Assembly: GCA_964552675.1 (NCBI GenBank)
Contig: CAZKHJ010000013.1
Location: 3,758 to 67,757, forward strand
DNA length: 64,000 nucleotides
From: Sulfurimicrobium sp964552675
GTDB taxonomy: Bacteria; Pseudomonadota; Gammaproteobacteria; Burkholderiales; Sulfuricellaceae
Reading direction: 5' to 3'
The notes under the pieces are model-generated. The model made no database searches. It was given only the letters and a program-made list of their open reading frames with translations, and was not told the origin of the DNA. The position numbers were made by a program, and so were the translations under genes. Of the stretch, positions 1-7,387 are shown piece after piece (the first letter of the stretch is position 1; each line of letters starts with the position of its first letter).

Positions 1-1608
1 CCCGGCTGGAACAAGCTCTCCCGCAGCAATGATGGCGTCGGCAAACGGCTCCATGATTTTATCCACAGCGAGGATCGCGAAGCCCTGGAGGCACAATGCC
101 AGATTCTCTCCAGCGGCCAGAAAAGCCATGCCATGCTGCGCCTGCGCCTGTATGCGGAAAGCAATCTCCACACGTCATGGCTGGAATGCCGCTTTGTCTG
201 CTTTCATGATGAGACCGGCAAAGTGGCTGGCGTTCGCGGCGTGCTGCGCGACGTCACCCAGACCTATCTGCATGAAAAACAGATCACCCACATGGCGCTG
301 CACGACGCCCTCACCGGACTCCCCAACCGGGTGCTGCTGGAAGACCGTATCAAGGTTTCACTGCGCCAGGCATCGCGCACCCAGAAGAAAGTCGGCATCT
401 GCTTTATCGACCTGGATCACTTCAAGAACATCAACGATTCCCTCGGCCACAAATCCGGCGACAAACTTCTGCTGGCTTTCGCTGAGCGTCTGCACGGCCA
501 GTTGCGGGAAGGCGATACCGTGGCCCGCTGGGGCGGGGATGAATTCGTGCTGCTGTTGCCCGACATGGACGCGGAACAGGATATCCGCGATGTCGCCCTG
601 AAAGTCAGTGAAGAAGTGCAGACCCCCTTGCAGATCGAGGATACCGAACTGGTGGTGACGTTCAGCATGGGTGTCGCCCTCTATCCCGACGACGGGGAAG
701 ACACCGAAACCCTGTTCTCCCAGGCAGACCGCGCAATGTTCTTCGCCAAAGCGCAGGGGCGCAACCAGACCTGCTTCTTCCGCGACATGACCAGCAAGGG
801 TATTGGCAAGAAAGAACTTTACATTCAGAACCGTCTTGCCACCGCCATCAATGCGCAACAGATTCAGGCCTGGTTCCAGCCCGTCATTGCGGCTCCCAGC
901 GGCAACTGCACCGGGGTCGAAGTGCTGGCGCGCTGGCATGATGAAGAACAGGGCTGGATCAGCCCCGCCACCTTCATCCCGATGGCGGAGAACCTTGGCC
1001 TGATTCACGAACTGGGACACCAGATCCTGCTGGCCAGCCTCGCTACCGCCAGGCGCTGGCAGGAGGCCGGGCTGAACCTCACCCTGGCGATCAATGTCTC
1101 CAAGCGCCAGCTGTTTACCCCCTACTTCACCGAACGGCTGCGGGAAGAAACCCTCAAACACCAGATTGCACCGGCGCATCTCATCCTCGAAGTAACGGAA
1201 AGCCTTGCGCTGCTGGATGTGGAACATGCCGCAGAGCGCCTGCTGGAACTGAAACAGGCCGGATTCCGCATCGCCATCGATGATTTCGGCACCGGTTACT
1301 CATCACTCTCCCAGCTCCATGAAATGCAGGTCGACGAGCTCAAGATCGACATTTCCTTTGTCCGTCGCCTGCACGAAACCAGCGGCCTGTCCATGACGCA
1401 GGCCATCATCAACCTGGCACGCGCCCTTGGCCTGAAAACCGTGGCAGAAGGCGTGGAAACGGCAGAAGCCGCCGCCAAACTGCGGGAACTGGGGGTGGAC
1501 AACCTGCAGGGCTACTACTTCGCCAAGCCCATGCCCAGAGAAGAATTCGAACAATGGCTGAGGAATCAGCCCCACCAGACCACCCGGCCAGACGCCAGCG
1601 GAAGCTGA
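1..1608 (+). CDS. PAS-GGDEF-EAL c-di-GMP turnover protein (5' partial)
   Basis: The frame is open from the first base, so the true start lies outside the window. About 85 residues of PAS/PAC-like sequence lead into a GGDEF domain with an intact GGDEF motif (bases 531-545) and then an EAL domain. The EAL signature reads EVL (from base 919), a conservative variant, while the downstream EAL-domain blocks EVTES, IDDFGTGYSSL, DELKID and TVAEGVET are all present. The protein is therefore expected to make and/or degrade cyclic di-GMP in the cytoplasm under control of an upstream sensor domain that is cut off here. No partner gene follows on this strand; the next sequence is a recombinase remnant. 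Family assignment is secure; which activity dominates cannot be told from the sequence. Confidence 0.95.
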   Translation, partial: PGWNKLSRSNDGVGKRLHDFIHSEDREALEAQCQILSSGQKSHAMLRLRLYAESNLHTSWLECRFVCFHDETGKVAGVRGVLRDVTQTYLHEKQITHMALHDALTGLPNRVLLEDRIKVSLRQASRTQKKVGICFIDLDHFKNINDSLGHKSGDKLLLAFAERLHGQLREGDTVARWGGDEFVLLLPDMDAEQDIRDVALKVSEEVQTPLQIEDTELVVTFSMGVALYPDDGEDTETLFSQADRAMFFAKAQGRNQTCFFRDMTSKGIGKKELYIQNRLATAINAQQIQAWFQPVIAAPSGNCTGVEVLARWHDEEQGWISPATFIPMAENLGLIHELGHQILLASLATARRWQEAGLNLTLAINVSKRQLFTPYFTERLREETLKHQIAPAHLILEVTESLALLDVEHAAERLLELKQAGFRIAIDDFGTGYSSLSQLHEMQVDELKIDISFVRRLHETSGLSMTQAIINLARALGLKTVAEGVETAEAAAKLRELGVDNLQGYYFAKPMPREEFEQWLRNQPHQTTRPDASGS

Positions 1609-1685
1609 AACAACCCGCACCGCCCTGCCACCAGTCAGCTTTTCCACGTCCCGTATTTTAGCGCCAGCCAGGGTTCAAGGAAGCA

Positions 1686-1871
1686 ATGGATCGCTTTACC
1701 AACGAGGCCCGCAAAATCGGTCTGACAGGCAAGCATTCGCCCCACAGCTTGCGTTATGCTTATGCCCAAGATGCGATCGGCCACCATGAAAAGCAAGGAT
1801 TCAGCATTGAAGAGGCCTGGGCGCTTACCTCGATGGACCTCGGCCATGGCGACGGACACGGGCTACCCTAG
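1686..1871 (+). pseudogene. Tyrosine recombinase (integrase) C-terminal remnant
   Basis: A 61-codon reading frame carries the box II signature of a tyrosine recombinase (HSLRYAYAQ) followed by a GHGDGHG segment that matches the conserved LGH block. The N-terminal half, the first catalytic arginine region and the terminal tyrosine are missing. It is best read as the stub of a degraded integrase of the putative integrase type. Its last bases overlap the convergent fic gene by 4 bp. It lies right after the last core gene on the left, so it may mark the left edge of the accessory region. A functional product is unlikely. Confidence 0.6.
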
Positions 1872-2872
1872 CGCTTCGGCCCCAATCGAGCAATGGACTT
1901 CGCGTAGGAATCAACGAAACAACGCTCCAGCAACCTGATGTCACCAAGCTCATAGAACGCGAGCATCGAAACGATATAGTCCTGTTTCCCAAAATCGACA
2001 AATGAGATTGGAGGCAGTTTCGCTTTAATCAGGGGTACGTTGCACATCGCACGTGACGTACGCTTGTTGCCGTCTTTGAAAGGCTGTAGATATGCAATCC
2101 GAGAGAGCAGGTAAAATGCCGCCTGAATCGGGTTTGCGATGCTTTCAGCCGTTACAAGGATCTTTTCCAACATCGTCTTCAGGTACCCAGTTCCTGGCCT
2201 GAATGACGGAAGGTACGTGCTCAGATGGATATCAATTTCGCTGTATTCACGTACAACGCCACGATGGACCTTGGATAGGAAATGCGGGGTGTCTTGTAGC
2301 GCCGGTATGTCATGATCATTGGTTAGCAAGTCATGCACTTTATAGATTGAGCGTAGCTCCATGTGGTCATGAAGATACTCAAATGCTTCCTTGTGATTCA
2401 ACACGAGAAACGCGTCCTCAAGTGGCTTGCCTGCCGACTTTTCACCATACTCAATCAAGGCTTGCGTATCCAACAAGGAATACGTACCCCCTTCGAGCGC
2501 AGATGACGCGCATGAAAAATCGATCAGGAACTTTCCAAGCGCGCGCTTATCCAGACGATACTCAGGAAGGCCCGCAAACTTCTGCTCCGCATCGGTAGAC
2601 AATGCAGGCGTAGGCCCAAGCATTTCCTCCCGATAAGGCGCCAGCTTCCGTTCTGTATGCGGCTTTGCGAAGTAGGCTCGGAGTGCAAACAACGGGTCTG
2701 CGCTGTGATAGCGCGTAGCCGGCCCTTTTCCTGCAACCACAATCGTTCCAGCATGCAACTCATCCTTCAAGCGGCGGTTCAGCGTGGTGCGACTGAGTTT
2801 CAAGTGACGCTCAATCTCCCCTGCCGAGACCCCTTTCGGATTTGCGCTGACAAAATCCAGCAAGTCACTCAT
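1868..2872 (-). CDS. Fic-family protein with winged-helix N-terminus and Gln in place of the catalytic His
   Basis: A 334-residue protein. Residues 1-55 look like a winged-helix DNA-binding segment. SSALEG (123-128) fits the SxxxE(G/N) autoinhibitory motif of class II Fic proteins. The Fic core is at about 170-275, with the active loop QPFKDGNKRTSR at 263-274. Fic AMP-transferases normally start this loop with HPF; here the histidine that acts as general base is glutamine, while the Asp/Gly/Asn/Arg anion-binding residues remain. Either the protein has lost AMP transfer or it uses another chemistry. An AGGT about nine bases before the ATG is the only ribosome-site candidate. The gene stands alone among recombinase genes. 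The family call is firm; activity is uncertain. Confidence 0.88.
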   Translation of the reverse strand: MSDLLDFVSANPKGVSAGEIERHLKLSRTTLNRRLKDELHAGTIVVAGKGPATRYHSADPLFALRAYFAKPHTERKLAPYREEMLGPTPALSTDAEQKFAGLPEYRLDKRALGKFLIDFSCASSALEGGTYSLLDTQALIEYGEKSAGKPLEDAFLVLNHKEAFEYLHDHMELRSIYKVHDLLTNDHDIPALQDTPHFLSKVHRGVVREYSEIDIHLSTYLPSFRPGTGYLKTMLEKILVTAESIANPIQAAFYLLSRIAYLQPFKDGNKRTSRAMCNVPLIKAKLPPISFVDFGKQDYIVSMLAFYELGDIRLLERCFVDSYAKSIARLGPKR

Positions 2873-3286
2873 GGTGAGATTACCTATTTGATTGGAAGCG
2901 AATTATTTTCTATCTAACCACCTTTGGAAAGATTTCCGGTTAGACTCGTTGCAACGCAATGTTACTGCACTGCGACACGCCAAGCAGTATTCACAACATC
3001 CGGCGCACCGACCACTTGTTGCAAATAACATAGCCATATTCCAACTTGCCGTTGATCATGGATGCAAGGTTAACGCAGAGTTGATCCAAGTCGATCACGA
3101 TAAATGCTACAATTCAACGCTTTCAAAAATATTTTGTGCTGCATTTTATGTTATAGGGACGAGTAACGCGACAGCAGACAGCCGCCAAGTTGTAGCGATT
3201 TTATAGCAGCACTCAGTCAATATCGATCAACATTACGCAACACAAAACAGCAATAATCAAATATAACTTATTGATTTTGCAAAAAC
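2873..3286. other. Intergenic, AT-rich, no supported gene
   Basis: About 410 bp between the fic start and the tRNA gene. One frame on the plus strand is open for about 100 codons (2892-3206), but it has no ribosome site, no recognisable motif and overlaps the fic promoter side, so it is not called. The segment is more AT-rich than the core genes. No repeat or clear promoter was recognised. Confidence 0.5.
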
Positions 3287-3362
3287 GCCCCGGTAGCTCA
3301 GTGGATAGAGCAACCCCCTCCTAAGGGGTAGGTCGGACGTTCGATTCGTCTTCGGGGCGCCA
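3287..3362 (+). tRNA. tRNA-Arg (anticodon CCU)
   Basis: A cloverleaf can be folded by eye. The acceptor stem is GCCCCGG with TCGGGGC, the discriminator base is G and CCA is encoded. The D arm is GCTCAGTGGATAGAGC. The anticodon stem ACCCC/GGGGT closes the loop CTCCTAA, giving anticodon CCT. The T arm is GGACG-TTCGATT-CGTCT. The gene decodes AGG arginine codons. Its 3' half overlaps the end of the convergent serine recombinase gene, the usual sign that the tRNA served as an integration site. Confidence 0.95.
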
Positions 3363-4928
3363 ATCACACATGAAACTAGGAACTGATTCAGTTCCTTTTT
3401 TCATTTCAGCCAGTCGTTCGATCAGCACCACCTTGCTCCCGGTGATATTCATCCCGTTACCGCTGACCCGGATTTCATCCACCAGCATGCGCAGATAATG
3501 CTTCGCAAAACCACTGTCGCCGCACAGTAGTTTTTCCTTCAAAGCAGTCGTGAAGGCCGCAATCTCCGTCGGCGTAATACGCAGCGATACTTCCTTCCTT
3601 TCCGCCAGCATCTTCAATTCAGCCTGGACACTCTCCCGCTGGATCTGAAGATCCGAAACCCGCTGTTTCAAGGTTTCATCCATCGAAACCAGACCGTTCT
3701 CAATCGCCTCATAAAGACGGTTAAGTTTTTCACCCAGATCTTTCAGTTGGCGGTTCAGCTCCGCTTTCTTGTTTTCTTCCTCTGGCTTGCGCAGGTTCAA
3801 CCTGGCTTTGAGCTGCCCCAGGATGTGCTGGACCCGTGCCGGGTTCAGCACCCGTTCCACCATGCGTTCCAGCACCAGGCGATCCGTTTTCTCCATCGGC
3901 AGGTCGCGCTGGTGGCAGATCCCCTTGGCGTTCTTGCCTGAGCATTTGTAATAGTAATACTGGCCAGACTTGGCTGAAGCTGTGGTCATCGCCGCGCCGC
4001 AACTGCACTTGATCAGACCGGTGAGCAGCGTCGGCGAGTTGAGAATGCGGGGCGGCACCACATCCGAGGAGCGGGCCTTGCGCTTCTCTTCGGTTTTCTG
4101 GAAGGTCTCTTCGTCAATGATGGGAGTGACTGAAGTTTTGACCCACTCTTCCCTGGCTTTGATCTTCAGATCCTTGGAACACCTGCGGTTGAAGGTGTAT
4201 TCGCCCTTGTAAACCGTATCGGACAGAATGTGCTGGATCTTCTGGATGCTCCAGGGGCGGCCATGAAACGACATGCCATTGCCAGTCAGCCAAGTGGCGA
4301 TGGCTTTCATGCCCATCGGCTGGCCTTGATGGCCGTTGAGGTAAAAGTCGTAAATCATGCGCACCACAATAGCCTGCTCGGGATCGATTTCCAGACGTTT
4401 CTTCATGCGGCCCCGGTTGCCGACCTTGTCGGCTTCCACGATGCGGTAGCCAAACGGTGCACGTGAGCCGTTGAAGTAACCTTGGCTGGCGTTCTCCTTC
4501 ATGCTGCGCAAGGTGTGTTTGGAGTTTTCCTTGGACTGATATTCGTCGAACATGGAGATCATCATCGCCATCATGTCCCCCTGAGCATCATCTGAAGTCA
4601 GCTGGGTGATGGAAATCAGCTTGACCCCTGATTTCTTCAGCATCCGCTCGTAGCGCAAACAGTCGAACAGGTCACGGAAGAAACGGGAGCGGGAGTGAAC
4701 GATGATGCCGTCAAACGGGGAAGGCTTGAGGGTGGCGGTGGCAATCATCTGCTGGAAGGCGGGACGTTTATCATCCATGGCCGATGCGCCGGCTTCCACG
4801 TATTCCTTGGCTACGACAAGTCCGTTGGCGTAGCACCAGGCGCGCATCTGTTTGAGCTGGTCCGGAATCGAGAGATCGGCTTCCGCTTGCCGGGTGGTGC
4901 TGACTCTTGCGTATAGTGCGACGGCCAT
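3321..4928 (-). CDS. Large serine recombinase (site-specific integrase)
   Basis: A 535-residue serine recombinase. The resolvase-type catalytic domain opens with ALYARVST, with the nucleophile Ser in ARVS, followed by conserved arginines (RSRFFRD). It continues with a recombinase domain, a zinc-ribbon segment (CSCG...KCSG...C) at about 345-375 and a C-terminal coiled-coil-like region. The frame is open further upstream to 5048, but the start at 4928 is chosen because an AGGA precedes it at normal spacing and it begins directly at the conserved domain. The last codons are read from the antisense of the tRNA-Arg gene and its terminator, so the C-terminal tail would change if the element moved. 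The gene probably integrated a mobile element at this tRNA. Confidence 0.93.
   Translation of the reverse strand: MAVALYARVSTTRQAEADLSIPDQLKQMRAWCYANGLVVAKEYVEAGASAMDDKRPAFQQMIATATLKPSPFDGIIVHSRSRFFRDLFDCLRYERMLKKSGVKLISITQLTSDDAQGDMMAMMISMFDEYQSKENSKHTLRSMKENASQGYFNGSRAPFGYRIVEADKVGNRGRMKKRLEIDPEQAIVVRMIYDFYLNGHQGQPMGMKAIATWLTGNGMSFHGRPWSIQKIQHILSDTVYKGEYTFNRRCSKDLKIKAREEWVKTSVTPIIDEETFQKTEEKRKARSSDVVPPRILNSPTLLTGLIKCSCGAAMTTASAKSGQYYYYKCSGKNAKGICHQRDLPMEKTDRLVLERMVERVLNPARVQHILGQLKARLNLRKPEEENKKAELNRQLKDLGEKLNRLYEAIENGLVSMDETLKQRVSDLQIQRESVQAELKMLAERKEVSLRITPTEIAAFTTALKEKLLCGDSGFAKHYLRMLVDEIRVSGNGMNITGSKVVLIERLAEMKKGTESVPSFMCDWRPEDESNVRPTP
3379..3401 (+). terminator. Intrinsic terminator after tRNA-Arg
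   Basis: A perfect 7-bp stem (GGAACTG / CAGTTCC) with a 3-base loop is followed by six T residues on the plus strand, 16 bases after the encoded CCA. It should end the tRNA transcript. It lies inside the 3' part of the convergent recombinase coding region. Confidence 0.8.
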
Positions 4929-4989
4929 GATGAGTGTTCCTGGTGGGTCTGGGGTGGTTCGGGCGGTTTTGTCCTGATGGTTTTGTCTG

Positions 4990-5271
4990 TCAGCTGGACT
5001 GGCTGGCGTCGCCCGGTGTTTTCTTGTACTCTCCTGCCAGTTGGTCAAGGATGCCGGGTAACCAGGCTTCGATCAGGTCAATTTCCGCCGGCGATGCCTG
5101 GCCATCCTGGAAACCGGGTTTGAGGCGGACGGTCAGGCCGCCCTGTTGGGTTTGCTGGACAACCTCTTGCCCGTTCAGGGCAAGATCGGGCACCTCGCTC
5201 TTGGCGGACAGGTGCAGACCGGCGAAGAGCCAGGCGGCAAGCATGAGGGTGAGCAGCGTGCGGGTGTTCAT
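4990..5271 (-). CDS. Small exported protein of unknown function
   Basis: A 93-residue protein with a typical signal peptide: a short basic start, then a hydrophobic LLTLMLAAWLFAGLHL core. The rest is polar and has no motif I recognise. A GGAA precedes the ATG at normal distance. It sits between two recombinase genes on the same strand, 61 bp upstream of the serine recombinase start, and may be cargo of the element. I do not recognise the family. Confidence 0.6.
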   Translation of the reverse strand: MNTRTLLTLMLAAWLFAGLHLSAKSEVPDLALNGQEVVQQTQQGGLTVRLKPGFQDGQASPAEIDLIEAWLPGILDQLAGEYKKTPGDASQSS

Positions 5272-5390
5272 GACTAGTTTCCTTCAATTCAGTGGATGAG
5301 ACCATGCTACCCAGGCGTCATCCATCCTGTAAAGCGTTTTCCCTGCCAATTTAATAATATTTCGTATATAGAATAAGTGGTTATAAATAT

Positions 5391-5434
5391 AGAACAGGAT
5401 TTTGTTAACAAATTTGTTAACAAAATCCTGTTCT
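5391..5434. repeat. 44-bp perfect palindrome
   Basis: The sequence from 5391 to 5412 is followed at once by its exact reverse complement (5413-5434) with no loop; it begins AGAACAGGAT and ends ATCCTGTTCT, with GTTAAC in each arm. It ends 20 bp from the stop codon of the tyrosine recombinase. Possible roles are a recombination site for that enzyme, a bidirectional terminator (no T tract follows) or a protein-binding site. Confidence 0.9.
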
Positions 5435-5454
5435 CATACCACTCGTTTTCTAAT

Positions 5455-6681
5455 TCAACCGACTCCGAGGTCTGGACCGGTCAAGTGTGACTGATCCGCG
5501 ATCATCCAGGGCGGCGGCCCCTGATTGTGTCGTTTGGTCTTGCGCGGCTCGCGGCTGGCTTCAACCTTGAGCACGGTGTTGCTGCCTTTGGCCAGGCGGG
5601 TGCCGCCATAGTAGCTCTGGGTTTCGTCGTTGCAGTGCCCCATGACCATGGCGACCTCGTTGGCGGGCAGCTCGGTTTTAGCATCGGCGGATTTCTGGTG
5701 GCGGAAACTGTAGGGGCTGACGATGTATTTCCGTTTCGGCCATAGCGCCTTGCTGTGCCAGCGCATGGTGTCTGAGAGTTTCTTGGCATCGCTGGTAATC
5801 ACCAGCTGTTTGTTAATGCCGTCCCGGAGCAGATCAACCAGGTGCCGCGCAGCGGGGGAATTGATCGCTTCGGTGAGAATGCGATGTTGCTGGCCATATT
5901 TCCCGCCGTGGGTTTTTATGCCCTCGATGACGAAGCGGAGATTGCCACCTTCGTCCAGGGAAACCATCACGCCTTTTTCCAGTTCGCCGGGGCGGCAGCC
6001 GGTGCAGTAGAGCACGGCAATAGCATCGGCGTAGCTGCTGTCCTTGACCTTGTGCCAGTATTGTTCGCGCCAGTCGTCGGGCAGAGTGGAAAGGCCTTTC
6101 TTCTTGCTGGTCTGGCGCAGCGGCTGTTTGGGCCCGGTGTCGTCAAGGCATAGTTTCTGCAGCGCAATTCGCTTTCTTTTATCGTTGATCCATTTGCCCA
6201 GGCTGGGGTCTGCCGCGTGCTTATCTACAATAGACCTGGCGCTGGGGCGCCGCTGGTGTTCGGGATCGGGACGGTAATGCTTGAGGCGATCCACGTAGTT
6301 CACCAGGCGGTTGATTTGGGCATAGTACGCCTGCCCTCGGCCTTCTGTTTTGGCGATCTTGTCCGCCTTGGATAGAGCGAGCCGTATGTTGCGTGTGTTG
6401 ACGAAGATGTAGGCCGCCCGATAGAAATAGAAACTGTTCTTGGTGTAGGCGATGCCGAGGGGGTCCAGATTTTGCCATTTCATGCGCAGGTAGCCATAAA
6501 GGTAGCGCTCGGCAGAAGTCTTGGGGCGGCCCAGTTTGGTGCCGGGTTCGCTCTTGAGCAGACTCCAGTCGAGTTCCTTGGCGCCCTGGACGTTGCTGTT
6601 GACGCCTGTGATGAGTTTGCGCGCTTCAACCACCAGCGCAAACGCGGTGAGTTCGTCCTGAATGGTTTGTCCTGTGCCCAT
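5455..6681 (-). CDS. Tyrosine recombinase / integrase
   Basis: A 408-residue protein whose C-terminal half shows the tyrosine recombinase blocks: GCRPGELE with the first catalytic Arg, YSFRH with the box II Arg, MGH, and SYYG with the likely nucleophilic Tyr. The N-terminal half lacks an obvious named domain and probably binds arm sites. AAGG lies seven bases before the ATG. The gene reads toward a 44-bp palindrome and the serine recombinase, so two unrelated integrases lie side by side, suggesting nested or successive insertions. Function as a DNA integrase is well supported; its target site is unknown. Confidence 0.9.
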   Translation of the reverse strand: MGTGQTIQDELTAFALVVEARKLITGVNSNVQGAKELDWSLLKSEPGTKLGRPKTSAERYLYGYLRMKWQNLDPLGIAYTKNSFYFYRAAYIFVNTRNIRLALSKADKIAKTEGRGQAYYAQINRLVNYVDRLKHYRPDPEHQRRPSARSIVDKHAADPSLGKWINDKRKRIALQKLCLDDTGPKQPLRQTSKKKGLSTLPDDWREQYWHKVKDSSYADAIAVLYCTGCRPGELEKGVMVSLDEGGNLRFVIEGIKTHGGKYGQQHRILTEAINSPAARHLVDLLRDGINKQLVITSDAKKLSDTMRWHSKALWPKRKYIVSPYSFRHQKSADAKTELPANEVAMVMGHCNDETQSYYGGTRLAKGSNTVLKVEASREPRKTKRHNQGPPPWMIADQSHLTGPDLGVG

Positions 6682-6700
6682 GGTTATGCCTTATGTCCTT

Positions 6701-6795
6701 CCGGCTACGCCGGCATAGAAAGCGCCGCACTCCTGTGCGACTCTTTCTACGACAGGACATATTATTCCGAGTTCAACTCGGGAATAATATTTTTT
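6701..6795 (+). terminator. Three consecutive hairpins, the last terminator-like
   Basis: Three inverted repeats follow each other upstream of the integrase: CCGGC-tac-GCCGG (6701-6713), TAGAAAG...CTTTCTA with an inner CGCAC/GTGCG stem (6716-6749), and a long AT-rich stem (6759-6790) followed by T residues on the plus strand. The last fits an intrinsic terminator for plus-strand transcription, yet no plus-strand gene was found before it. A small RNA or the end of a degraded element are alternatives. Confidence 0.5.
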
Positions 6796-6904
6796 CAATT
6801 GCCGAGCAGGCAGAGCAATCATTGAGTATGCATTACTCACGATTTCGGCGATCAACTCTCTGGTATTTTCATCCGTACAACTTGCCAAAGTCACCGTAGA
6901 ATGA

Positions 6905-7387
6905 TCATATAATTCCCGCCACTTTAGCGATGATTGGTATTGGCACTCCCTGTTCCGAAATCCATGCGTTGCCGTATCCACCGGAGTAAGGTTTCAAAAC
7001 CCTGCCGTCATACTGCCAGGCTCGGCTGTATCTCCCCGAGTACGGTTTCAGTACACCCTTCTCGAATATCCAGGCATCTGTGTAACCCCCACTATAGCGT
7101 TGCAGAACGCGCCCATTAAATCGCCATGCATTGGTGTAACCGCCCCGGTAAGGCGCCAGGACTTTGCCGTCAAACCGCCATGCGTTGTCGTATCCACCGG
7201 AATAAGGGCGCAACACTTTGCCATCAAACCGCCAGGCATTGCTGTATCCGCCGCTATACGGCTTGATGACGATCTCCCCGCTTACGGCCTGTGCGGCATG
7301 AGACAGGAGGAAAAATACAGCGGCAATCCAGACAGAACCGAGGGCCGGCCCTACTCTTGCCGACATAAAGCGCTTAGATTTTTCCAT
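6905..7387 (-). CDS. Secreted 18-residue tandem-repeat protein
   Basis: A 160-residue protein starting at 7387, with AGAAAGGG just upstream. The start lies 14 bp inside the end of the DUF2779 gene, so the two are probably co-transcribed. A signal peptide (hydrophobic VWIAAVFFLLSHAAQA, cleavage near AQA) precedes six repeats of 18 residues with the pattern PYSGGYxNAWRFDGKVL, rich in Tyr, Gly and Trp. The regular Tyr/Gly/Trp spacing suggests a beta-structured periplasmic or surface protein. I do not recognise the family name. The longer frame back to 7474 overlaps DUF2779 too far to be likely. Confidence 0.75.
   Translation of the reverse strand: MEKSKRFMSARVGPALGSVWIAAVFFLLSHAAQAVSGEIVIKPYSGGYSNAWRFDGKVLRPYSGGYDNAWRFDGKVLAPYRGGYTNAWRFNGRVLQRYSGGYTDAWIFEKGVLKPYSGRYSRAWQYDGRVLKPYSGGYGNAWISEQGVPIPIIAKVAGII
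6941..7264 (-). repeat. Six tandem 54-bp coding repeats
   Basis: Six in-frame 54-bp units encode the 18-residue repeats of the secreted protein above. Units 1-3 are most alike (PYSGGYSNAW, PYSGGYDNAW, PYRGGYTNAW), while units 4-6 have diverged, which suggests expansion by slippage followed by drift. Confidence 0.85.

Noticed and set aside
2892..3206. 104-codon frame in the intergenic region before tRNA-Arg
   Set aside because: No ribosome site, no family resemblance, and the start lies in the fic promoter region.
6691..6981. 96-codon frame between the integrase and the repeat gene
   Set aside because: Its start overlaps the repeat gene in another frame and its end reads through the hairpins; no domain seen.
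6941..7264. Possible CRISPR array from the regular 54-bp units
   Set aside because: The units are contiguous, without spacers, and encode an 18-residue protein repeat.
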